Below are positions 14,248-21,394 of a DNA stretch of 22,884 nt, piece by piece. The first letter of the stretch is position 1. The number at the start of each line of letters is the position of its first letter. The stretch is from NCBI GenBank assembly GCA_964627055.1, contig CAZVGV010000015.1, positions 1-22,884 on the forward strand. The letters are read 5' to 3'. A program made the position numbers and the translations under genes. The notes below the pieces were generated by a model. It did not search any database, was not told where the DNA came from, and saw only the letters and a program-made list of their open reading frames with translations. This stretch comes from JBBTQS01 sp964627055. GTDB taxonomy: Bacteria; Patescibacteriota; Patescibacteriia; Magasanikbacterales; JBBTQS01.

Positions 14248-14637
14248 TTAGTACACGGTGCAAACCACTTCACCGCCGATGCCTGCTGCCTTCGCTTCCT
14301 TATTTGTCATAAGGCCGCGAGACGTGGACAAGATAGCGATACCGTAGTTATTGCGAACCGTTGGCACGCTGTCCTTACCAACATAGCGTCGGTGACCAGG
14401 AGTGCTTACGCGCTGTACATCTGCGATCGCGCTTACTGGGCCGCGATACTTCAGACGAAGGCGAATAGTTGGACGTGGTTCTTCGACACGCACTGCGGTT
14501 GCTACGTAGCCTTCGCGCACGAGGATTTCAGCGATTGCCATCTTCATGCTGGAAAATGGGATATCCACCGATTCCTTGCGAACGTGTGCCGCGTTGCGGA
14601 TGCGAGTGAGCATGTCTGCGATTGGATCTGTGAACAT
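14248..14637 (-). CDS. rpsH: 30S ribosomal protein S8
   Basis: S8 is a primary 16S rRNA binder and, in E. coli, the spc operon repressor. The 129-aa protein starts TDPIADMLTRIRNA and ends STSRGLMTNKEAKAAGIGGEVVCTVY, both canonical. The upstream frame to 14748 is an artefact overlapping rpsN; the ATG at 14637 lies 4 nt after the rpsN stop. No obvious S8-binding mimic was looked for beyond inspection of the spacers. Confidence 0.97.
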   Translation of the reverse strand: MFTDPIADMLTRIRNAAHVRKESVDIPFSSMKMAIAEILVREGYVATAVRVEEPRPTIRLRLKYRGPVSAIADVQRVSTPGHRRYVGKDSVPTVRNNYGIAILSTSRGLMTNKEAKAAGIGGEVVCTVY

Positions 14638-14641
14638 ACAA

Positions 14642-14827
14642 TTACCAGCTAGATTTACGAACGCCAGGGAGAAGTCCCTTGTTGGCCATTTCGCGGAAAC
14701 AGATGCGGCAAAGATCGAAGTCACGCATGTAGCTGCGGAACCGACCACACGCGAAACAGCGACGTACCTTGCGTGTAGAGAACTTCGGCTCGCTGGCAGA
14801 TTTTGCTTTGTGTGCTGCTGATGCCAT
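14642..14827 (-). CDS. rpsN: 30S ribosomal protein S14, type Z (zinc-binding)
   Basis: This 61-aa short S14 has two CxxC pairs: Cys24-Cys27 (RRCFACGR) and Cys40-Cys43 (LCRICF), which bind one zinc ion. The C-terminal FREMANKGLLPGVRKSSW matches the family, and the length is that of the Cys-containing form. I start at MASAAHKAKS (14827), 10 nt after the rplE stop; the longer frame to 14893 overlaps rplE. It has no Shine-Dalgarno; ACACGT directly precedes the ATG. Confidence 0.96.
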   Translation of the reverse strand: MASAAHKAKSASEPKFSTRKVRRCFACGRFRSYMRDFDLCRICFREMANKGLLPGVRKSSW

Positions 14828-14837
14828 ACGTGTTCGA

Positions 14838-15371
14838 TTATTTCTTGAATGGGAAGCCGAGCTCCTCAAGGAGCACGCGCGATTCCTTCGCATCCGTTGC
14901 CGATGTCACAAACGTGATTTCGAGACCATGGATGCGTGCTGCGTCTTCAGCAGATACTTCTGGGAATGCAATCTGTTCCTTGAAACCGATTGTGTAGTTG
15001 CCATTCTTGTCGAATCCCTTGGTAGAAATACCCTGGAAGTCGCGCACACGTGGGAACGTGATGCGGAGCAACTTTTCCGTGAAGTCGTACATGCGAGCGC
15101 CGCGGAGCGTCACTTTGAGACCAACAACCTGACCTTCACGAACCTTGAAGTTCGAGATGGAGATGCGAGCGGTGGTGCGCACAGGCTTCTGACCGGTGAT
15201 CTTTACGATCGACTTCTCTACGAAGTCAACGTATCCTTCATCCTTGAGATGCTTACCTACGCCTACGTTGATCACTACTTTCTGGAGCTTAGGCAACGCC
15301 ATCATGTTGGTCTTGCCCAAACGCTCCTTGAGCTTTGGAACAACGGTTTTGAGATAGAAATCCTTAAGCAT
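14838..15371 (-). CDS. rplE: 50S ribosomal protein L5
   Basis: L5 binds 5S rRNA and contacts the P-site tRNA. The 177-aa product has the conserved LPKLQKVVINVGVG (28-41), the TGQKPVRTTARISISNFKVREG stretch, and ends EESRVLLEELGFPF-like. The long upstream frame to 15494 is out of context; MLKDFYLK at 15371 is the real N-terminus, 4 nt after the rplX stop. There is no Shine-Dalgarno. Confidence 0.97.
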   Translation of the reverse strand: MLKDFYLKTVVPKLKERLGKTNMMALPKLQKVVINVGVGKHLKDEGYVDFVEKSIVKITGQKPVRTTARISISNFKVREGQVVGLKVTLRGARMYDFTEKLLRITFPRVRDFQGISTKGFDKNGNYTIGFKEQIAFPEVSAEDAARIHGLEITFVTSATDAKESRVLLEELGFPFKK

Positions 15372-15375
15372 AGTA

Positions 15376-15675
15376 TTACTTCTTTGCCGTTGCCTTCTTC
15401 GCAGCTGGCTTCTTTGCAACCTTCTTCTCCTCTGCAGCTGGTGCAGCGTCTGCGCCAATGAGCGCGACGTTCGAAGCGTGAAGTGGAGCTGCAAATTCTA
15501 CGCGCTGGCCAGGCTGACCCTGCTTCATGGAGCGCACATGCTTCTTGAGAATGTTTGCACCCTCAACAACCACGCGATTCTCCTTTGGGAATACCTGGAT
15601 CACCTTGCCTGTCTTGCCTTTGTCTTTTCCAGCGATGACTTTCACTTGATCGCCGGTTTTGATTTTCATCTTCAT
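15376..15675 (-). CDS. rplX: 50S ribosomal protein L24 with Lys/Ala-rich tail
   Basis: L24 is an assembly initiator of the large subunit. Of its 99 residues, 4-30 form the KOW motif (KIKTGDQVKVIAGKDKGKTG), followed by VVVEGANILKKHVR. The last 24 residues are AAPAAEEKKVAKKPAAKK-like, a basic low-complexity tail. A second ATG two codons later is possible, but the first (15675) is preceded by ACACGT and T, exactly 10 nt after the rplN stop. No CPxC zinc motif is present. Confidence 0.95.
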   Translation of the reverse strand: MKMKIKTGDQVKVIAGKDKGKTGKVIQVFPKENRVVVEGANILKKHVRSMKQGQPGQRVEFAAPLHASNVALIGADAAPAAEEKKVAKKPAAKKATAKK

Positions 15676-15685
15676 ACGTGTGGTA

Positions 15686-16057
15686 TTAGAGAACTTCCGG
15701 CGCAAGAGAAACAATCTTCTGGTATCCAGCGTTACGCAATTCGCGTGCAACTGGTCCAAAGATTCGTGAGCCCTTTGGCTCCTTGCTCTTCTTATCGATA
15801 ATCACGGCTGCGTTGTCATCAAAGCGGATATACGTGCCATCTGGGCGACGAATTTCCTTGTGCTGACGAACGATTACGGCATGTACAACTTCAGACTTTT
15901 TGATAAGTCCGCGTGGTGCAGCCTGCTTTACGGCACACGTGATGATGTCGCCGATCTGTGCGTAGCGCTTCTTGTAGCCGCCGAGCACGCGCAAGCACTG
16001 AAGCTGCTTAGCTCCGGTGTTGTCTGCTACGACGAGCATGGAACGATGCTGAATCAT
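15686..16057 (-). CDS. rplN: 50S ribosomal protein L14
   Basis: This 123-aa L14 contacts helix 14 of 16S rRNA in an intersubunit bridge. Signatures are MLVVADNTGAKQLQCLRVLGG (7-27) and the C-terminal GSRIFGPVARELRNAGYQKIVSLAPEVL. Start and length are canonical. The 10-nt spacer after rpsQ differs from the rplC-rplD spacer at one position (CGACACCCGT versus CGACACTCGT). Confidence 0.98.
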   Translation of the reverse strand: MIQHRSMLVVADNTGAKQLQCLRVLGGYKKRYAQIGDIITCAVKQAAPRGLIKKSEVVHAVIVRQHKEIRRPDGTYIRFDDNAAVIIDKKSKEPKGSRIFGPVARELRNAGYQKIVSLAPEVL

Positions 16058-16067
16058 ACGGGTGTCG

Positions 16068-16454
16068 TTATGCCTTAGCTACAATGCGCCAGCGCTTGGT
16101 CTTGCTCATCGGGCGCGTTTCTTCCATCACAACCGTATCGCCTTCAGCGAACTGGTTGTTCTCATTGTGTGCGTGGAACTTCTTGCTCACGCGGTAGCGC
16201 TTGCCGTAGATCGGGTGAGCCTTCATGCGGTCCACACGAACGACAGCAGTCTGCTGCATTTTGGTGCTAACCACGACACCGGTGATGCGGCGGCGCTGGC
16301 CATCACGAACAACCGCCGGCGCTGCAGTACGAGGTGCACGAGGCGCCTTTGCTGCTTTTGGAGCGGCTGCGGTCTTTGGTTTTGCTGCTGCCTTCGGAGT
16401 CGCTGGCTTCTTTGGAGCCGACGCCTTGGCGCTTGCGGTTGTCTTCTTTTCCAT
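16068..16454 (-). CDS. rpsQ: 30S ribosomal protein S17 with Ala/Lys/Pro-rich N-terminal extension
   Basis: S17 is a primary 16S rRNA binder with an OB-fold. The core runs from about residue 52 (GQRRRITGVVVSTKMQQTAVVRVDR) to the end, including HPIYGKRYRVSKKFHAHNE and the MEETRPMSKTKRWR signature. The first 50 residues form a repetitive Ala/Lys/Pro extension (KPATPKAAAKPKTAAAPKAA) absent from E. coli S17. The ATG at 16454 is the only start that gives an intact frame from the spacer, 12 nt after rpmC. Confidence 0.95.
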   Translation of the reverse strand: MEKKTTASAKASAPKKPATPKAAAKPKTAAAPKAAKAPRAPRTAAPAVVRDGQRRRITGVVVSTKMQQTAVVRVDRMKAHPIYGKRYRVSKKFHAHNENNQFAEGDTVVMEETRPMSKTKRWRIVAKA

Positions 16455-16466
16455 AGACTCTAGGGA

Positions 16467-16667
16467 TTATTTTGTGGCTGTTTGCCCCAACTGGGTGAGG
16501 CACGTTTCCACACGGGCGATGTCACGCTTGAGGTTGCGCAACTTGCGCACATTGCGTTCCTGCCCGGCGAACAATGCGAATTCGATCTGCATGCGCTCTG
16601 CCTTCATTTCGCGCTGCATCTTTGCGAGTTCCACTGTGGACTTTGTGCGAAGATCTTTGATCGTCAT
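16467..16667 (-). CDS. rpmC: 50S ribosomal protein L29
   Basis: This 66-aa helical hairpin protein sits near the peptide exit tunnel. MTIKDLRTKSTVELAKMQRE and KRDIARVETCL fit L29. The frame extends to 16790 through rplP, but the real ATG is at 16667, separated from the rplP stop by a single T (TAATATG). There is no room for a Shine-Dalgarno, so reinitiation after rplP is likely. Confidence 0.93.
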   Translation of the reverse strand: MTIKDLRTKSTVELAKMQREMKAERMQIEFALFAGQERNVRKLRNLKRDIARVETCLTQLGQTATK

Positions 16668-16668
16668 A

Positions 16669-17079
16669 TTACTTGCGAACAAAGCGAGTGAGACATGGGA
16701 GCTTGTACGCTGCAAGGTCCATCGCCTCGCGAGCCGTAGCCTCTGGTACACCGTCAATTTCGAACATAACGGTTCCTGGGCGAACGACACATACGTAGTG
16801 ATCTACCGAACCCTTACCAGATCCCATCGGAACCTCAGCGCCCTTCTTGGTGATTGGTTTGTCTGGGAAGATACGGATCCAAATCTTACCGCCACGAGCA
16901 ACAAAGCGTGTCATTGCGCGGCGTGCAGCTTCGATCTGACGGCTGGTCACCCATGCATGGGTGGTTGCCTTGAGACCATAGCTACCGAACGCCACAGTCA
17001 ACTTGGTCGTTGCAACGCCCTTCATGCGGCGGCGACCCTTCATCCACTTGCGGTGTTTTACTTTTTTTGGAAGCAACAT
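16669..17079 (-). CDS. rplP: 50S ribosomal protein L16
   Basis: L16 (136 aa, the usual length) organises the A-site finger of 23S rRNA. It starts MLLPKKVKHRKWMKGRRRMKG and has FPDKPITKKGAEVPMGSGKGS and the VRPGTVMFEIDGVPE signature. In E. coli the hydroxylated Arg81 lies in RMGKGKG; the matching position here reads PMGSGKG, so that modification site is absent. The start is 10 nt after the rpsC stop, not the longer frame to 17130. Confidence 0.97.
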   Translation of the reverse strand: MLLPKKVKHRKWMKGRRRMKGVATTKLTVAFGSYGLKATTHAWVTSRQIEAARRAMTRFVARGGKIWIRIFPDKPITKKGAEVPMGSGKGSVDHYVCVVRPGTVMFEIDGVPEATAREAMDLAAYKLPCLTRFVRK

Positions 17080-17089
17080 AGACGTTCGA

Positions 17090-17767
17090 TTATGCGTTCT
17101 TCTCCGGAGCAAACTTATCCTGCTTGCCACCGAACACGAGACCGCGGTTGATCCACACCTTTACACCAATCTTGCCGTACATGGTGTGTGCTTCAGTGTG
17201 TGCGTAGTCAATATCAGCACGAAGTGTCTGCAATGGGATCTTACCCTGTGCAAGCGTTTCGGTACGTGCAATTTCTGCGCCGTTGAGACGGCCAGACATT
17301 GTGCACTTCACACCTTCTGCTCCTGCCTTCATCACGCGCTCGATCGCAGACTTCATCACACGGCGAAATGCCATGCGCTTCTTCGTGTCGTCCACGATCT
17401 GCTCTGCAACGATTGCCGAGGAGAGAGATGGCTGCTTCACTTCAAAAACCTGTACCTTCACCTTCGTATCCTTCGCAAAGTACTTGGTCTGGAGTTCCTT
17501 CTTGAGATCTTCAATACCTGCGCCGCCGCGACCAATGATCACACCTGGCTTTGCAACGAGTGCGGAAACCGTCACTTCATTTGCATTGCGAGCGATCGAG
17601 AGAGAGTCGAGACCAGCCTCACGCAATTTCTTGGTGAGATACTTGCGCACAGCCACTTCCTCCTTGAGGAGTGCGGTGTACTGCTTACCGTGACGACCGA
17701 ACCAGCGGGAATCCCACGGGTAGAGAATGGTCAAGCGGTGTGCCTTTGGATGAACGTTGTGACCCAT
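17090..17767 (-). CDS. rpsC: 30S ribosomal protein S3
   Basis: This 225-aa protein is part of the mRNA entry helicase. It starts MGHNVHPKAHRLTILYPWDSRWF and has the KH-type GVIIGRGGAGIEDL motif (75-88). The C-terminal half carries the ISGRL-like MSGRLNGAEIARTE and GKIPLQTLRADIDYA signatures. The spacer from rplV is 11 nt (TACACAACACT). The C-terminal tail is short. Confidence 0.97.
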   Translation of the reverse strand: MGHNVHPKAHRLTILYPWDSRWFGRHGKQYTALLKEEVAVRKYLTKKLREAGLDSLSIARNANEVTVSALVAKPGVIIGRGGAGIEDLKKELQTKYFAKDTKVKVQVFEVKQPSLSSAIVAEQIVDDTKKRMAFRRVMKSAIERVMKAGAEGVKCTMSGRLNGAEIARTETLAQGKIPLQTLRADIDYAHTEAHTMYGKIGVKVWINRGLVFGGKQDKFAPEKNA

Positions 17768-17778
17768 AGTGTTGTGTA

Positions 17779-18171
17779 TTACTCAGCCTTTGCTTCAACC
17801 ACGGCGTCCTTTGCTGCTGGTTGGGTATCTGGGGCTGTACCCTCAAGCTTCACCCACACATGGCAGCTGTGGCGACGAATCGGCGCAGCAGATCCGCGAG
17901 CGCGAGGCATCGAGCGGTACTGCATTGGAGCCTTGTTCACCACGATCGTCTTTACGACGAGCGTTGCTGGATCAGCCTTGAAGTTGTGCACGGCGTTAGC
18001 CTCTGCACTCTTGATGAGCTTCATGACTGGGGTGCGAGCGAGCTTCTTGAGTGCGGAAAGCTGCGCATATGCCTGCGGGAGTGCAAGGCCACGAACGAGA
18101 TCCACAACAAGACGCACCTTCTTTTCAGAAATGCGCAGGCCGTAGAGTCGTGCTTCTGCTTGAATCGTCAT
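17779..18171 (-). CDS. rplV: 50S ribosomal protein L22
   Basis: This 130-aa protein lines the peptide exit tunnel. It has RISEKKVRLVVDLVRG (13-28), SAEANAVHNF (56-65) and a C-terminal RAR(GS)-containing beta hairpin followed by VWVKLEGTAP. The last 23 residues are acidic and Ala-rich (TQPAAKDAVVEAKAE). It starts 9 nt after the rpsS stop, with no Shine-Dalgarno. Confidence 0.96.
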   Translation of the reverse strand: MTIQAEARLYGLRISEKKVRLVVDLVRGLALPQAYAQLSALKKLARTPVMKLIKSAEANAVHNFKADPATLVVKTIVVNKAPMQYRSMPRARGSAAPIRRHSCHVWVKLEGTAPDTQPAAKDAVVEAKAE

Positions 18172-18180
18172 ATGCGGAGA

Positions 18181-18504
18181 TTATTTCTTTGCGGCTGGCT
18201 TGGCTGCTGGTGCTGCAGGCTTTGCTCCTGCTGCATCCTTCACCATCTTACCACCGTGGCGGAAGAACTTACGCGTTGGTGAGAATTCACCAAGCTTGTG
18301 TCCTACCATATCTTCAATGACGAGCACTTCAATGAAGTCCTTGCCATTGTGCACCGCGAACTTGAGACCAACCATTTCTGGTGTGATCGTGCTGCGGCGG
18401 GACCAGGTCTTGATCGGAGCAACCGAGCGCGTAGCGCGTGCTGCATCGACCTTCTTCTGGAGTTTCTCGTCTACGAATGGGCCTTTTTTGAGACTGCGAG
18501 ACAT
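18181..18504 (-). CDS. rpsS: 30S ribosomal protein S19
   Basis: This 107-aa S19 of the small-subunit head starts MSRSLKKGPFVDEKL, with WSRRSTITPEMVGLKFAVHNG and GHKLGEFSPTRKF as family signatures. The C-terminal 19 residues (AGAKPAAPAAKPAAKK) form a basic low-complexity tail not found in E. coli. It begins only 2 nt after the rplB stop (TAAGTATG). Confidence 0.97.
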   Translation of the reverse strand: MSRSLKKGPFVDEKLQKKVDAARATRSVAPIKTWSRRSTITPEMVGLKFAVHNGKDFIEVLVIEDMVGHKLGEFSPTRKFFRHGGKMVKDAAGAKPAAPAAKPAAKK

Positions 18505-18506
18505 AC

Positions 18507-19355
18507 TTACTTGGTGTTACCACGACGTGGACGACGTGACACAATAAATTTGTCACTCGCTTTCTTCGGCTTGCGGGTCATGACGCCGAGGGCCTTCTTA
18601 CCCCATGGAGTCTTTGGTGCCTTAAGACCAATCGAGTTACGACCTTCACCACCACCGTGTGGGTGATCTACTGGGTTCATAACCTTACCACGAACTGCTG
18701 GGCGGATACCGCGGTGGCGAGATCGTCCTGCCTTACCGAGGCGTACGAGACGATGGTCTGGGTTGCTTACCATACCAACGCTTGCAGACGCTTCCTTCGG
18801 GATAAGACGTACTTCACCAGAAGGCATCTTCACGTTCGCATACTTGCCTTCGATAGCCATGAGCTGCACCTGCACACCTGCAGAGCGTGCAACCTTTGCA
18901 CCCGTACCAGGAGCCAATTCAATGTTGTGTACGAATGTACCAACAGGGATGAACTGGAGTGGCATGCGTGTGCCAAGCTTTGCATCAATGGCGTTCTGGG
19001 AAGAAATTACGGTTGCACCTACTGCAAGACCATCTGGTGCAACAATGTATGCGCGCTCCTTGTCCGTCGTGTACTCAATGAGTGCAATACGGGAGTTGCG
19101 GTTTGGATCGTATTCAATTGCGAGCACGGTTGCTGGAACGTCGTAGCGCTTCTGGTAGAAATCAACAAGACGCACGTAGCGCTTGTGTCCACCGCCCTGA
19201 TGACGAACCGTGATCGTACCATTGGTACGACCTGCGTGCTTCTTGCGGATCACGATGAGGGCCTTTTCTGGCTCCCACTTGGTGATGTCCTTATACGCGT
19301 CGACGCTGGAGATGCGGCGACCGCTCGTATTTGCGTTGTACTTCTTGATCGGCAT
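18507..19355 (-). CDS. rplB: 50S ribosomal protein L2
   Basis: L2 (282 aa, near 273 in E. coli) is needed for peptidyl-transferase assembly. It contains ISSVDAYKDI-like N-terminal features, the GRNSRIALIEY region, the conserved GSHGVM-equivalent PVDHPHGGGEGRN with the active-site histidine near the C-terminus, and KAPKTPWGKKALG. The spacer from rplW is exactly 10 nt (TTGAACCTCT), without a Shine-Dalgarno. Confidence 0.97.
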   Translation of the reverse strand: MPIKKYNANTSGRRISSVDAYKDITKWEPEKALIVIRKKHAGRTNGTITVRHQGGGHKRYVRLVDFYQKRYDVPATVLAIEYDPNRNSRIALIEYTTDKERAYIVAPDGLAVGATVISSQNAIDAKLGTRMPLQFIPVGTFVHNIELAPGTGAKVARSAGVQVQLMAIEGKYANVKMPSGEVRLIPKEASASVGMVSNPDHRLVRLGKAGRSRHRGIRPAVRGKVMNPVDHPHGGGEGRNSIGLKAPKTPWGKKALGVMTRKPKKASDKFIVSRRPRRGNTK

Positions 19356-19365
19356 AGAGGTTCAA

Positions 19366-19773
19366 TTAGACGCCGGTGTGGACACTGATCGTGTCGCCTT
19401 CCTTGAGCACCACGCGTGCGATCTTGCGATCGCTGCGTACGCCTACGTTGCGGCCGAATCGGACGAGCTTGCCTGCGCGGTTCAAAATGCGAACCGATGC
19501 TGGCTTCACGCCGAAGAGCTGTGCTACTGCAGTTGCAACCATGTACTTGTTCGCAAAGTCTGCCACCACAAAGGTGTACACACGGTGCGCTTCGTCATTC
19601 GCTGCCTTTTCCGTAACATGTGCGCGCAAAATTACCTGCTGTGGGTGAAGACCTGTTGCAGGTGCAGTTGCACTCACCTTTGCTGCGGATGCTGCGGTGG
19701 TTGCTACCACTTCCTGTGCCTGTGTTGCGTCAGCAGCGGTTTCGTTTTTTGGCTTTTTGCTGAAGATACCCAT
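19366..19773 (-). CDS. rplW: 50S ribosomal protein L23 with N-terminal extension
   Basis: L23 lies beside the tunnel exit and docks trigger factor and SRP. The core begins about residue 45 (VILRAHVTEKAANDEAHRVYTFVV) and ends with the L23-type GDTISV segment. The first 44 residues are a low-complexity Ala/Thr/Glu extension beginning MGIFSKKPKNE. The longer frame to 19815 overlaps rplD; the ATG at 19773 is exactly 10 nt after the rplD stop. Confidence 0.93.
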   Translation of the reverse strand: MGIFSKKPKNETAADATQAQEVVATTAASAAKVSATAPATGLHPQQVILRAHVTEKAANDEAHRVYTFVVADFANKYMVATAVAQLFGVKPASVRILNRAGKLVRFGRNVGVRSDRKIARVVLKEGDTISVHTGV

Positions 19774-19783
19774 AGAATTCTGC

Positions 19784-20416
19784 TTATGCGCTGTACTTCT
19801 TTGCGAGAGCCTCAACCGCGGACTTGCTCATGATCATGTATGGATGCTGCACCATGTCAAGCACACCAAGCTCTCCCACGAACGTGGTCTTCACGGTCGC
19901 GATGTTGCGAGTCATGCGCAAGAGTGCGTCATCCTTCTTTTCGCTCACAACAATCGCACGGCGGCGAGATACTGGAAGTGCTGCTTTGAGTGTTGCGAAA
20001 AGCTTGGTCTTTGGTTCTGCGAATGCAAAGTCATCAACGATGAGAAGCGCGCCATTAGCAATGCGATCAGAAATGATCATGCGCATTGCCTTTGCCTTTG
20101 CCTTCTTGTTGATTGCTTCCTTGAAGTTACGATCGTTGCGAGGTCCGAACGTAATTCCACCGCCGCGCCACAATGGTGAGCGGATAGAGCTATGACGTGC
20201 ACGACCTGTTCCCTTCTGGCGCCATGGCTTCTTACCACCACCGCGAACCTCACCACGAGTCTTCGTGTGTGCGAGTACCTGGCGCTGGTTTGCAAATGAT
20301 GCAACGACTACGTCATGAACCAATGTCGTGTTCACCTCTACACCAAACACTTCTGGTGCGAGATCCATCGTACCTGCAACTGCACCCTGCTTGTTGTATA
20401 CCGAAACCTGAATCAT
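19784..20416 (-). CDS. rplD: 50S ribosomal protein L4
   Basis: L4 (210 aa) extends a loop into the exit tunnel and in E. coli also represses the S10 operon. It has TKTRGEVRGGGKKPWRQKGT (51-70), ARHSSIRSPLWRGGGITFGP and a C-terminal globular domain ending EALAKKYSA. The spacer from rplC is CGACACTCGT. Whether it regulates this operon through the rplC leader is not shown by the sequence. Confidence 0.97.
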   Translation of the reverse strand: MIQVSVYNKQGAVAGTMDLAPEVFGVEVNTTLVHDVVVASFANQRQVLAHTKTRGEVRGGGKKPWRQKGTGRARHSSIRSPLWRGGGITFGPRNDRNFKEAINKKAKAKAMRMIISDRIANGALLIVDDFAFAEPKTKLFATLKAALPVSRRRAIVVSEKKDDALLRMTRNIATVKTTFVGELGVLDMVQHPYMIMSKSAVEALAKKYSA

Positions 20417-20426
20417 ACGAGTGTCG

Positions 20427-21143
20427 TTATTCCGTTACAGGAGTTGCAGCTGCTTCTTCAGCTACTGCTGGTGCTTCTACCGGAGCTGCTTCTGGTGCTG
20501 TGACTTCTTCCGCTGCTGCTGGTGTTGCTGCTGCGACTACGGTCATTTCACCTTCTGCCATCACGAGAATCTCACTGCCGCGTGCGCCAGGAACAGCACC
20601 CTTTACGAGAACTTCCCCTGCCACCTCGTCAACCGTGACAATCTCCAAGTTGTGTACCGTAACGCGGTCGTCACCCATGTGACCACCCATACGAGTACCC
20701 TTGAACACGCGCTGAGCATTGGTAGAACCAATAGAACCAGGCATGCGCAAGTTGTCCTTGTGACCGTGGCTAGCTGGACCACCGCCGAAGCCGTGGCGCT
20801 TTACCACACCCTGGAATCCCTTACCCTTCGACTGACCAACGACGCTTACGCGATCGCCAGCTGCGAATGATGCGAGCGCGAGGGTATCACCGCGCTTCAA
20901 GGACTGCTCCGTTGCGTATTCACGCAACGACGCAAATGATGGCAACCCTTTCAGGTGCCCAGCCATTGGCTTGTTGAGAGCTTTCGCCTCACCAGTTCCA
21001 ATCTGTACAAGCTGCGAACCAGCCTGCGAGTACACACGCGTAACAACACAAGGTCGTACGCGAACGCGCGTAACAGGAACCACGGTTCCGTCTTCACGGA
21101 ACACCTGGGTCATGTTCAACTTTGTTCCAATTAAACATTTCAT
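20427..21143 (-). CDS. rplC: 50S ribosomal protein L3 with acidic C-terminal tail
   Basis: L3 (238 aa) binds near the peptidyl-transferase centre. It starts MKCLIGTKLNMTQVFREDG and has GFQGVVKRHGFGGGPASHGH and PGSIGSTNAQRVFKGTRMGGHMG, the L3 signature region. The core ends around residue 196, followed by a 42-residue tail rich in Ala, Glu, Pro and Val. The open frame contains a TTG two codons upstream of the ATG (21143), but the ATG gives the L3 N-terminus. No Shine-Dalgarno precedes it; instead a 10-bp hairpin ends 6 nt upstream of the ATG. Confidence 0.96.
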   Translation of the reverse strand: MKCLIGTKLNMTQVFREDGTVVPVTRVRVRPCVVTRVYSQAGSQLVQIGTGEAKALNKPMAGHLKGLPSFASLREYATEQSLKRGDTLALASFAAGDRVSVVGQSKGKGFQGVVKRHGFGGGPASHGHKDNLRMPGSIGSTNAQRVFKGTRMGGHMGDDRVTVHNLEIVTVDEVAGEVLVKGAVPGARGSEILVMAEGEMTVVAAATPAAAEEVTAPEAAPVEAPAVAEEAAATPVTE

Positions 21144-21149
21144 AACCAA

Positions 21150-21219
21150 AAGGCTAGAATCCGGTGTCGTCTAGCGGTCAAAATGGACCGGTTAGTGGAC
21201 AACGCCGAGTTCTAGCCTT
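21150..21219 (-). promoter_or_regulatory. Large hairpin directly in front of rplC
   Basis: AAGGCTAGAA (21150-21159) and TTCTAGCCTT (21210-21219) form a perfect 10-bp stem. Inside it, CTAGCGGTC (21171-21179) pairs with GACCG-G-TTAG (21186-21195), a 9-bp stem with one bulged G and a 6-nt loop. In the rplC mRNA the structure ends 6 nt before the ATG, where it would hinder ribosome access. Other stems lie upstream: TTCTTCT/AGAAGAA (21218-21224 with 21255-21261) and TACACA/TGTGTA (21275-21289). The layout suggests an autoregulatory or attenuator leader, which is an inference. Confidence 0.55.
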
Positions 21220-21301
21220 CTTCTGGGTCCGATGCCGGAGCATACGGGAGGGAAAGAAGAATGGGCCGCCGTTCTACACAAAGTGTGTAAAATTGGCTCA
21301 T
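21212..21301 (-). CDS. Possible 29-codon leader ORF upstream of rplC
   Basis: An ATG at 21301 opens a 29-codon frame (MSQFYTLCVERRPILLSLPY...) ending with TAG at 21214-21212, inside the first strand (transcript 5' arm) of the hairpin in front of rplC. A ribosome finishing this frame would sit on the hairpin. Support is weak: the upstream AAGCAAAGAA is not a good Shine-Dalgarno, the base before ATG is A rather than T, and no conservation can be tested here. I list it because of the stop codon's position. Confidence 0.2.
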   Translation of the reverse strand: MSQFYTLCVERRPILLSLPYAPASDPEEG

Positions 21302-21394
21302 TTCTTTGCTTGATCTAGCGATGTTTTCCCTTCAACGCACTCCCAACGGATCTTATCGCGTCACAAGCAAGAAGTTGTATTTGTCAACAGTCTA

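Noticed and set aside
21161..21240. tRNA-like stretch on the plus strand: GTCGTCTAGCGGT resembles a D-arm, and TCCGGTG could pair with TGCCGGA as an acceptor stem
   Set aside because: No position gives a proper T-arm or anticodon arm, the base expected to be U33 is not T, and spacing to the 3' strand is wrong. The stronger fold is the nested hairpin in front of rplC.
21359..21387. Promoter for rplC starting with TTGACA (21387-21382, minus strand)
   Set aside because: At 16-19 nt downstream there is only GTGACG-like sequence and no acceptable -10; TAAGAT is 26 nt away.
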